Below, one piece after another: positions 57,029 to 64,000 of a stretch of DNA of 64,000 nt; within the stretch, counting starts at the first letter, position 1, and every line of letters starts with the position of its first letter. A program made the position numbers and the translations under genes. The DNA is from Rubrivivax albus. GTDB lineage: Bacteria > Pseudomonadota > Gammaproteobacteria > Burkholderiales > Burkholderiaceae_C. The stretch lies in assembly GCF_004016515.1 (NCBI RefSeq), contig NZ_SACT01000002.1:124001-188000 (forward strand), in the 5' to 3' direction. The notes beneath the pieces are model-generated. The model did not search any database. It saw only the letters and a list, made by a program, of their open reading frames with translations, and was not told where the DNA came from.

Positions 57029-58336
57029 ATGTCGCCCCTGGCCATCGGCCTGCTGATCTTCGTCGTCACCATCGCGCTGCTGGCCACCGGCATGCCCATC
57101 GCCTTCGCGCTGGGCATGACGGCGCTGGGCTTCATGATCGTGTTCGACGGCTGGAACGCGATCCACTTCGTGCCCGAGACGGTGTTCGCCGGCCTCGACG
57201 ACTTCACGCTGGTGTCGCTGCCGATGTTCATCATCATGGGCGCGGCCGTGGCCTCCTCGCGCGCCGGCAGCGACCTCTACGAGGCCCTCGCGCGCTGGCT
57301 GCACCGCGTGCCGGGTTCGCTGGTCATCAGCAACATCGGCGCCTGCGCGCTGTTCTCGGCGCTCACCGGCTCGTCACCGGCCACCTGCGCGGCCATCGGC
57401 AAGATGGGCATCCCCGAGATGCGCAAGCGCGGCTACGACGCCGACCTGGCCACCGGCGCCATCGCTGCCGGCGGCACGCTGGGCATCCTGATCCCGCCGT
57501 CGATCACGATGATCCTCTACGGCATCGCGTCGGAGACCTCCATCGGCCGGCTGTTCCTGGCCGGCGTGATCCCGGGCCTGCTGCTGACCGGCCTGTTCAT
57601 GGCCTGGGCGCTGTTCCTGAGCTGGAAGCGCGGCACCAAGCTGGTGGACGCCGACCGCATCTACTCGATGAAGGAGAAGCTGGAACTGCTGCCCAAGCTG
57701 CTGCCCTTCATCGTCGTCATCGTCGGCGTCATCTACGCGCTGTACGGCGGCATCGCCACGCCGTCGGAGGCCGCCGGCGTCGGCGCCATGCTGTGCCTGG
57801 TGATGGTGATCGTGATCTACCGCGTGTGGACCCCCACCGCGCTGTGGCACATCATGCGCGACGGCCTGCGCGAGTCGGGCATGCTGATGCTGATCATCGG
57901 CGCGTCCATCCTCTTCGGCTACATGATGTCGTCGCTGCTGGTGACGCAGTCGGTGGCGGAGGCCATCGCGGAGATGCAGGTCAACAAGTGGGTGGTGCTG
58001 GGCGCCATCAACGCGATGCTGCTGGTGGCCGGCATGTTCCTGCCGCCGGCGGCCATCATCCTGATGACGACGCCGATCCTGATGCCGGTGATCCTGGCCT
58101 TCGGCTTCGACCCGATCTGGTTCGGCGTCATCCTCACCATCAACATGGAACTCGGCCTGATCACGCCGCCGGTGGGCCTGAACCTGTTCGTGATCAACGG
58201 CATCACGCCGGACATCAAGCTGCCCACCATCCTGAAGGGCTCGCTGCCGTTCATGGGCTGCATGGTGCTGGCCATCGTGATCCTGTGCATCTTCCCGGAG
58301 CTGGCAACCTGGCTGCCGCAGACGCTGATGGGCTGA
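57029..58336 (+). CDS. dctM: TRAP transporter large permease (malonate locus)
   Basis: About twelve helices; LPMFIIMGAAVASSRAGSDLYEAL, GSSPATCAAIGKMGIPEM and LIPPSITMILYGIASETSIG are the DctM signatures. The product has 435 residues. It is 4 bp before the malonyl-CoA decarboxylase gene. Confidence 0.95.
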   Translation: MSPLAIGLLIFVVTIALLATGMPIAFALGMTALGFMIVFDGWNAIHFVPETVFAGLDDFTLVSLPMFIIMGAAVASSRAGSDLYEALARWLHRVPGSLVISNIGACALFSALTGSSPATCAAIGKMGIPEMRKRGYDADLATGAIAAGGTLGILIPPSITMILYGIASETSIGRLFLAGVIPGLLLTGLFMAWALFLSWKRGTKLVDADRIYSMKEKLELLPKLLPFIVVIVGVIYALYGGIATPSEAAGVGAMLCLVMVIVIYRVWTPTALWHIMRDGLRESGMLMLIIGASILFGYMMSSLLVTQSVAEAIAEMQVNKWVVLGAINAMLLVAGMFLPPAAIILMTTPILMPVILAFGFDPIWFGVILTINMELGLITPPVGLNLFVINGITPDIKLPTILKGSLPFMGCMVLAIVILCIFPELATWLPQTLMG

Positions 58337-58340
58337 CCGC

Positions 58341-59645
58341 ATGACGATGCTCGAAGAGGTTCGCCAGGCGGCGCTGCGCGTCGGTTCGCAACGCCGGCTG
58401 CGCGCGGTGCTGAGCACCTGCCGCCGTTTGCTGTCGGTGCGCGGCGAGGCCAACAGCGTGGCCATCGCGCGCGATCTGCTGGCCGGGTACGACGCGCTCG
58501 ACGAAGGCACACGGCGGCTGTTCTTCGGCCACCTGGCGGCCGACTTCAATCCCGACCCGAAGGCCGTGGAGACGGCCGCGAAAGCCTACGCCGCCGCCCC
58601 GGGTGCAGCCACGCTGGCACCGCTGGTGGAAGCCGCCGAGCCGCCGCGGCAGGAACTGCTGCGCCGCCTCAACCGTTTGCCGGGCGGCACCGCGCACATC
58701 GTGGCCATGCGACGCACGCTGCTGGCCGAGCTGCGCGCGCTGCCGGAGCTCGCGGCCGTGGAGGCGGACTTCCTGCACCTGCTGTCGAGCTGGTTCAACC
58801 CTGGCTTCCTGCAGCTGCGGCGCGTGGACTGGAACTCCCCGGCGCAGCTGCTGGAGCAGATCATCCGTCACGAGGCGGTGCACGCCATCGACGGCTGGGA
58901 CGACCTGCGTCGCCGCCTGCAGCCCGACCGCCGCTGCTTCGCCTTCTTCCACCCGCAGCTGCCCGACGAACCGCTGATCTTCGTCGAGGTGGCGCTGCTG
59001 CCGGAGATGCCCTCGGCGATCGCACCGCTGATCGCCAAGAGCGACAAGCCGGCGCCACCGGAAACCTTCAAGGTCGCGGCCTTCTACTCCATCAGCAACT
59101 GTCAGCCCGGCCTGAAGGGCGTGAACCTGGGCAACTTCCTGATCAAGCGCGTGGCGCGCGAGCTCAGCCGTGAACTGCCGCAGCTCAAGACCTTCTGCAC
59201 GCTGTCGCCCATGCCCGGCCTGGCACGCTGGCTGCGCGCCGGGGCCGAGGTGCCGGGCTTGAGCGGTTCGCGTGCACAACGCCTGCAGGCCGCCCGCGCC
59301 GCGTTGCAGGCCCACGCCGGCGCCGACCTGGCCCTGCCCGACACCGCCGCCGGCATGAAGCGGCTGCCGGCCGAGGCCGCCGCCGCGCTGCAGCAGCTGG
59401 CCGCCATGTACCTGGCCTGGGCCACGCCCACGAGGGCCGGCGATCCGGTGGCACGCTTCCACCTCGACAACGGCGCGCGCCTGGAACGCCTGAATCCGCT
59501 GGGCGACCTGTCGGCCAAGGGCCTGAAACAGTCGCACGGCATGATGGTCAACTACCTCTACGACCTGAACCGGGTCGAGCGCCACCACGAGCAGTTCGTC
59601 GACGGTGAAGTGGCCTGCTCGCGCCCGGTGGCCGCCCTGCTCTGA
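58341..59645 (+). CDS. matA: Malonyl-CoA decarboxylase
   Basis: Converts malonyl-CoA to acetyl-CoA and CO2. A helical N-terminal oligomerisation domain (about residues 1-130) is followed by a GNAT-fold catalytic domain with the motifs FYSISNCQPGLKGVNLGNFL, FCTLSPMPGLARWL and HGMMVNYLYDLNRVE, which hold the expected Ser and His. The product has 434 residues. It sits between the TRAP permease and matB genes. Confidence 0.95.
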   Translation: MTMLEEVRQAALRVGSQRRLRAVLSTCRRLLSVRGEANSVAIARDLLAGYDALDEGTRRLFFGHLAADFNPDPKAVETAAKAYAAAPGAATLAPLVEAAEPPRQELLRRLNRLPGGTAHIVAMRRTLLAELRALPELAAVEADFLHLLSSWFNPGFLQLRRVDWNSPAQLLEQIIRHEAVHAIDGWDDLRRRLQPDRRCFAFFHPQLPDEPLIFVEVALLPEMPSAIAPLIAKSDKPAPPETFKVAAFYSISNCQPGLKGVNLGNFLIKRVARELSRELPQLKTFCTLSPMPGLARWLRAGAEVPGLSGSRAQRLQAARAALQAHAGADLALPDTAAGMKRLPAEAAAALQQLAAMYLAWATPTRAGDPVARFHLDNGARLERLNPLGDLSAKGLKQSHGMMVNYLYDLNRVERHHEQFVDGEVACSRPVAALL

Positions 59646-59652
59646 ACCTGCC

Positions 59653-61203
59653 ATGCCCTCGCTGAACCAGAACCTCTACGCCGCGCTGCGCGCCGCCTTC
59701 CCGGCCGACCTGGACCTGACCGCCATCGAGACCGGCGACGGCCCCGGCGCCCCGCTGCACTACACGTGGCGCGATCTGGAGCGTGGCAGCGCCATGATCG
59801 CCAACCTGCTGGCCAGCCTGGCCCTGCCGCCGGCCAGCCGCGTGGCGGTGCAGGTGGACAAGAGCGTCGAGGCCCTGATGCTGTACCTGGCGGTGCTGCG
59901 CGCCGGCCACGTCTACCTGCCGCTGAACAACGCCTACCAGGCGGCGGAGATCGAGTACTTCGTCGGCAACGCGGAGCCGGCGGTGGTGGTGTGTGCGCCC
60001 AAGGCCTTTGGCTGGGTCAGCAAGATCGCCTTCCAGGCGGGGACGCCGCACGTCTTCACCCTGGGCGACGACCGCAGCGGCACGCTGCTGGATCGGGCCA
60101 GCTTCCACGGCGACGTTCAGGACCCGGTGGCGCGCCGCGCCGACGACCTGGCCGCCATCCTCTACACCAGCGGCACCACCGGGCGCAGCAAGGGCGCGAT
60201 GCTCACGCACGGCAACCTGCTGAGCAACGCGCGGGTGCTCAAGGACTACTGGGACTGGAAGCCGGGCGACGTGCTGATCCACGCGCTGCCCATCTTCCAC
60301 GTGCATGGCCTGTTCGTGGCCAGCCACGGCGCGCTGCTCAACGGCAGCAGGATGATCTGGTTCGCGAAGTACGACCCCAAGGCCGTGCTCGCGCGCCTGC
60401 CCGAAGCGACCGTGTTCATGGGCGTGCCCACGCTTTACGTGCGCCTGCTGGGCGAGCCGGGCCTGGACCGGCAGGCCTGCCGCAACATGCGGCTGTTCAT
60501 CAGCGGCTCGGCGCCGCTGCTGATCGAGACCTTCACCGACTGGCAGCAGCGCACCGGCCACACCATCCTCGAGCGCTATGGCATGAGCGAGACGGTGATG
60601 CTCACCAGCAACCCCTGCAAGGCGGCCGACGGCGAGCGCCGCGGCGGCACCGTGGGCTTTCCGCTGCCGGGCGTGGGCGTGCGCATCGTCGACGAGCGCA
60701 ACCTGCCGCTGCCCCCCGGCGAGATCGGCAACATCCAGGTCAAGGGCCCGAACGTCTTCAAGGGCTACTGGCGCATGCCGGAGAAGACCGCCGACGAGTT
60801 CACCGACGACGCCTGGTTCAAGACCGGCGACGTCGGCCGCTTCGACGCCGACGGCTACCTGAGCATCGTCGGCCGCAGCAAGGACCTGATCATCTCCGGC
60901 GGCTACAACGTCTACCCGGCCGAGATCGAAGGCGTGCTCAACGAGATGCCCGGCGTGGCCGAGTCGGCGGTGATCGGCGTGCCGCACCCGGATTTCGGCG
61001 AGGCCGTGGTGGCGGTGCTGGTGCCCCGGCCCGGCGAACCGGCGCCCGAGCCGGCCGCCGTGATCGCCGCGCTCAAGGGCCGCATCGCCAACTTCAAGGT
61101 GCCCAAGCAGGTGTTCGTCGAGACCGAACTGCCGCGAAATGCCATGGGCAAGGTGCAGAAGAACCTGCTGCGCGATCGGCACCAGGGCCTGTTTGCCGCT
61201 TGA
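59653..61203 (+). CDS. matB: Malonyl-CoA synthetase
   Basis: Acyl-adenylate-forming enzyme joining malonate and CoA. ILYTSGTTGRSKGAMLTH is the AMP/P-loop motif, YGMSETVM and TGDVGRFD are core motifs, and the lysine is in PRNAMGKVQKN. The start at 59653 (MPSLNQNLYAALR) is 7 bp after the decarboxylase; an earlier in-frame start overlaps it. The product has 516 residues. Together with the decarboxylase it turns imported malonate into acetyl-CoA. Confidence 0.95.
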   Translation: MPSLNQNLYAALRAAFPADLDLTAIETGDGPGAPLHYTWRDLERGSAMIANLLASLALPPASRVAVQVDKSVEALMLYLAVLRAGHVYLPLNNAYQAAEIEYFVGNAEPAVVVCAPKAFGWVSKIAFQAGTPHVFTLGDDRSGTLLDRASFHGDVQDPVARRADDLAAILYTSGTTGRSKGAMLTHGNLLSNARVLKDYWDWKPGDVLIHALPIFHVHGLFVASHGALLNGSRMIWFAKYDPKAVLARLPEATVFMGVPTLYVRLLGEPGLDRQACRNMRLFISGSAPLLIETFTDWQQRTGHTILERYGMSETVMLTSNPCKAADGERRGGTVGFPLPGVGVRIVDERNLPLPPGEIGNIQVKGPNVFKGYWRMPEKTADEFTDDAWFKTGDVGRFDADGYLSIVGRSKDLIISGGYNVYPAEIEGVLNEMPGVAESAVIGVPHPDFGEAVVAVLVPRPGEPAPEPAAVIAALKGRIANFKVPKQVFVETELPRNAMGKVQKNLLRDRHQGLFAA

Positions 61204-61213
61204 CGCAGGTCAA
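61200..61213 (+). promoter_or_regulatory. FNR-type box 1
   Basis: TTGACGCAGGTCAA matches TTGAT-N4-ATCAA at 8 of 10 consensus positions with perfect symmetry. It overlaps the matB stop codon. Confidence 0.6.
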
Positions 61214-61220
61214 GCCGAGG

Positions 61221-61234
61221 TTGATGCGCGTCAA
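61221..61234 (+). promoter_or_regulatory. FNR-type box 2
   Basis: TTGATGCGCGTCAA matches the FNR/Anr/Dnr consensus at 9 of 10 positions. Its centre is 21 bp (two helical turns) from box 1 and 41 bp from the next gene's ATG. Confidence 0.68.
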
Positions 61235-61267
61235 CCCAAGGTCAGCCATCGGTGCCACACTGCACCC

Positions 61268-61663
61268 ATGGGTGTTCTCGACAAGACCGTGTGGCTGCAG
61301 GCCGAGGCCGGCGACGGCCCGTCCGGTCTGTCCGTCCAGAGCGGTTGCGGGCACTGCGTGAGCGCGTCGCAAGGCCCGGTCTGCGTGGGCGGCTACGGCG
61401 CCCCGTGCGCCCAGCCCCGGGTGGAGGGTCAGGCCGAGCGTGTCGAACGTGTGCTGCAGGCGCTGCGCGAGGTGGCCGATGACGAAGGCAACCTCGTCGA
61501 CACCCAGCGCTTCAGCGCATTGCGCATCGATGACGACGAGGTGGAGCTGACCCTCACCTTCCCCAGGAACTGCAGCCCCACCCGCGTGCTCGCCGAGGAC
61601 GCCTTCCAGGCCCTGCGCCGCGCGCTGCCGGACACCGACGTCTACGTGCGGCTGGCCGGCTGA
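61268..61663 (+). CDS. Small cysteine-bearing protein, function unknown, probably FNR-regulated
   Basis: Family not identified. The N-terminal half has cysteines in SGCGHCVSASQGPVC and GAPC that could bind a metal or Fe-S cluster. The C-terminal half (VELTLTFPRNCSPTRVLAEDAF, then VYVRLAG) resembles the compact DUF59/MIP18-like fold in length and pattern. ATG 61268 lies just after two FNR-type boxes; if box 2 acts at -41.5, the transcript would start at or next to the ATG. The product has 131 residues. An earlier in-frame start inside matB is rejected. Confidence 0.65.
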   Translation: MGVLDKTVWLQAEAGDGPSGLSVQSGCGHCVSASQGPVCVGGYGAPCAQPRVEGQAERVERVLQALREVADDEGNLVDTQRFSALRIDDDEVELTLTFPRNCSPTRVLAEDAFQALRRALPDTDVYVRLAG

Positions 61664-61751
61664 ACGCCGCGCGGCTGACTGCACGGCCGAGCGGCGTCTG
61701 GCTGGCCCGGCACGAGGGCCGAAGCCTGGCAGCACAGAGGCTGGTTCGGCC

Positions 61752-62531
61752 TCACCCCCGCCCGACGAACGGCATGCCGGTGGCCATCACGGTCATGAAC
61801 AGCACGTTGGCGTCCAGCGGCAGCGCCGCCATCTGCACCACGGCGCGCGCGGCATGGCCCACGTCCATCACCGGCTCCGGCCGCACGCTGCCGTCGGCCT
61901 GCGGCACGCCTTTGCGCATGGCGTCGGTCATGTCCGACGCCGCGTTGCCGATGTCGATCTGGCCCACGGCGATGCCATGCTTTCGCCCGTCCAGCGACGA
62001 CGCCTTGGTCAGCCCGGTGATCGCGTGCTTGGTGGCCGTGTAGGCGGCCGAGTTCGGCCGTGGCGCATGGGCCGAGATCGACCCGTTGTTGATGATGCGC
62101 CCGCCGCGCGGGTTCTGCGCCTTCATCAGCCGGAAGGCCTGCTGCGTGCACAGGAAGGCACCGGTGAGGTTGGTGTCCACCGCCGCCTGCCATTGCGCGA
62201 ACGGGAATTCCTCCAGCGGCGTGCCGGGGCTGAAGATGCCGGCGTTGTTGAACAGCAGGTCCAGCCGGCCGAACCGCGCCCGCACCAGGGCGAACAGGTC
62301 GGCCACCTGGTCGGGCTGCGTCACGTCGGCCGGTGCCGCCAGCGCCCGGCTGCCGATGTCGCCCCAGGGGTCGCCGGCCAGCGCGATGCTCTCGCGCAGG
62401 GTGTCCAGGCGCCGGCCGCTGTAGACCACCCGCCAGCCGTCGGCCAGCAGGGCCGTCGCGGTGGCGCGACCAATGCCACTGCCGGCGCCGGTGACCAGCG
62501 CGACCTTGTCGTGCGGCTTGTCGTTGGTCAA
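61752..62531 (-). CDS. Short-chain dehydrogenase/reductase
   Basis: NAD(P)-dependent oxidoreductase. It has [15 protein letters not shown], the catalytic Ser in [10 protein letters not shown], and YxxxK in AAYTATKHA. The TTG at 62531 (reads [15 protein letters not shown]) is chosen because AAGGGAG lies 7 nt upstream and homology begins there; longer readings run into the divergent gene. The product has 259 residues. The substrate is unknown. Confidence 0.88.
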   Translation of the reverse strand: MTNDKPHDKVALVTGAGSGIGRATATALLADGWRVVYSGRRLDTLRESIALAGDPWGDIGSRALAAPADVTQPDQVADLFALVRARFGRLDLLFNNAGIFSPGTPLEEFPFAQWQAAVDTNLTGAFLCTQQAFRLMKAQNPRGGRIINNGSISAHAPRPNSAAYTATKHAITGLTKASSLDGRKHGIAVGQIDIGNAASDMTDAMRKGVPQADGSVRPEPVMDVGHAARAVVQMAALPLDANVLFMTVMATGMPFVGRG

Positions 62532-62605
62532 GATGCGACTCCCTTGCTGACGGTAGCGTGGCGTCCAGTCTGCCACCTGAAGCCCTGCTGCCACCGGACC
62601 TGCCG

Positions 62606-64000
62606 ATGCCCCACGCCCCCGCCGACACCGAAGCCGTGACACATGCCCTGCGCCAGCACCCCGTGCTGTCGCAACTCGACGACGAGATCCTGGCGGCACT
62701 GCCTGCGCAACTGAGGCTGGACCATGTCCCGGCGGGCGCCCCGGTGGGCGATGCCGACACGCTGGCCCGGCACCTCGGCCTCGTCGTCCGGGGTCGTCTG
62801 GTCTGGCACGCCGCCGACGGCTCGCCGGGCCCGGCCCTGGCAGCGCCAGCGTGGATCGGTGCCGGCGTCCACACGCCTGCCGATGGATGGATGCTGCAGG
62901 CCGATGGACAGGTCGACAACGGCGCCCTGGTGGCCTGGGCCGATGCGGCCACGCTGGCTGCACTGATCGAGCGCCAGCCCTGGCTGCAGCTGTTTCTGCC
63001 CGCGGCGACGTCCGCGGAAGGTTCGGGGTCTGCGGAGAACGCCGGCACAGGAGCCGCCGACCCGCACCTGAACCTGATGCGCACCCCGGTGCGCGCGCTC
63101 ATCAAGCGCGCGCCGATCACGCTGCCGCCGTCCACCACCATCCGTGCCGCAGCGCAGCTGATGCGCGAGCAGCGTGTGTCCTCGGTGCTGCTGGTCGAAG
63201 GCGGTCACCTCTACGGCCTGGTCACCGACCGCGACCTGCGCAACCGCGCCGTCGCCGAAGGCCTGGACACCACACGGCCGGTGATCGACATCGCCACCGT
63301 GGCGCCGCTGACGATGCAGATCACGCAACCGGGTTTCGAGGCGCTGCTGATGATGGCGCGCCACAACATCCACCACGTGCCGGTGATGGATGGCGACGCG
63401 GTGGCCGGCATGATCACCGCCACCGACGTCACCGAGCAGCACAGCACCTCGGCCGTCTTCCTGGCCGGGGACATCCACAAGCAGACCACGCTCGACGGCC
63501 TGGTGGCCTGCGCCGCCAAGGTGCGCGGCCTGCAGCGGCACCTGGCCGCCGCCGGCGCCAGCGCCTACGCCACCGGCCACATCGTCACCGCCATCACCGA
63601 CGCGCTGACCACCCGGCTGCTGCAACTGGGCGAGGCGCAGCTGGGGCCGGCACCGGTGGACTACGCGTGGGTGGCGGCCGGCTCGCAGGCGCGCAGCGAG
63701 CAGACGGCCAAGAGCGACCAGGACAACTGCATGATCCTGGACGACGCCTACGACGAGGTCACGCACGGCGCCTACTTCAAGGCCCTGGCCACCTTCGTCT
63801 GCGACGGCCTGGCCGCCTGCGGCTACATCCACTGCCCGGGCGAGATGATGGCCATGACCGACAAATGGCGGCAGCCACGTCGCGTCTGGGCCGAGTACTT
63901 CCGCAAGTGGGTGGACACCCCCGAGCCGATGGCGCTGATGCTGACCTGTGTGTTCTTCGACGTGCGCACCATCGCCGGCCAGGCCGCGCTGCTCGACGGC
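62606..64000 (+). CDS. CBS-domain / DUF294 nucleotidyltransferase-like protein, 3' end outside the window
   Basis: Open from ATG 62606 to the window edge, 465 codons. The N-terminal ~150 residues look like a degenerate cyclic-nucleotide-binding-type domain. Two CBS motifs follow ([22 protein letters not shown]... [32 protein letters not shown]... [11 protein letters not shown]). Then a GlnD-like nucleotidyltransferase core appears ([20 protein letters not shown], the GS-x-DxD pattern). This matches the cNMP/CBS/DUF294 family, whose members are predicted signalling proteins. The stop codon and C-terminus are missing. It is divergent from the SDR, 74 bp apart. Confidence 0.88.
   Translation, partial: MPHAPADTEAVTHALRQHPVLSQLDDEILAALPAQLRLDHVPAGAPVGDADTLARHLGLVVRGRLVWHAADGSPGPALAAPAWIGAGVHTPADGWMLQADGQVDNGALVAWADAATLAALIERQPWLQLFLPAATSAEGSGSAENAGTGAADPHLNLMRTPVRALIKRAPITLPPSTTIRAAAQLMREQRVSSVLLVEGGHLYGLVTDRDLRNRAVAEGLDTTRPVIDIATVAPLTMQITQPGFEALLMMARHNIHHVPVMDGDAVAGMITATDVTEQHSTSAVFLAGDIHKQTTLDGLVACAAKVRGLQRHLAAAGASAYATGHIVTAITDALTTRLLQLGEAQLGPAPVDYAWVAAGSQARSEQTAKSDQDNCMILDDAYDEVTHGAYFKALATFVCDGLAACGYIHCPGEMMAMTDKWRQPRRVWAEYFRKWVDTPEPMALMLTCVFFDVRTIAGQAALLDG

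Overview
High-GC DNA whose gene content and order point to a betaproteobacterium of the order Burkholderiales, probably near Rubrivivax, Leptothrix or Methylibium (inference from gene order and family content, not from a search). Supporting signs are the rplU-rpmA-obgE-proB order, the pilB-pilC-pilD-coaE-zapD-yacG order, a groESL operon with a CIRCE operator, MsrPQ, many TRAP and branched-chain-type ABC transporters, a PEP-CTERM-like protein and a double-length UvrA.

Positions 1-22,500 are mostly core genes: a 5'-truncated zinc metalloprotease; proS, a lytic transglycosylase and mpl on the minus strand; rppH; proB-obgE-rpmA-rplU; ispB; tRNA-Pro(CGG); the type IV pilus assembly genes pilBCD with coaE, zapD and yacG; groES-groEL; a DUF1631 gene; engB; and a di-haem cytochrome c4.

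Positions 22,500-35,000 hold msrPQ, a TRAP transporter (dctPQM), two poorly known ORFs (a helical-repeat protein and an FG-GAP lipoprotein) and a roughly 1,900-residue UvrA built of two UvrA-like halves. Positions 35,000-39,500 are a gas-sensing signalling island on the minus strand: an H-NOX haem protein, an HNOBA-PAS histidine kinase, a stand-alone receiver, a decayed frameshifted gene and a kinase-like protein that has lost its phospho-acceptor histidine.

Positions 39,600-44,000 carry a LysR regulator broken by one in-frame amber codon, a divergent HMG-CoA-lyase-like and family III CoA-transferase pair, and a periplasmic binding protein. Positions 44,000-52,300 (minus strand) carry an SGNH hydrolase with a C-terminal sorting tail, a lipase, an alpha/beta hydrolase and a complete branched-chain-type ABC transporter (livK-GFHM). 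In front of livK lies a near-perfect sigma-54 promoter with three copies of an 18-bp dyad upstream. The likely activator, a sigma-54 enhancer-binding protein, is encoded just upstream with another hydrolase.

Positions 54,600-61,200 form a malonate utilisation locus: a FadR/FCD-type GntR regulator, a MatR-like operator, TRAP transporter genes, malonyl-CoA decarboxylase and malonyl-CoA synthetase. The window ends with a small cysteine-bearing protein preceded by two FNR-type boxes, an SDR with a TTG start, and a CBS/DUF294 nucleotidyltransferase-like protein cut by the window edge. I saw no rRNA, CRISPR array, insertion sequence or prophage.
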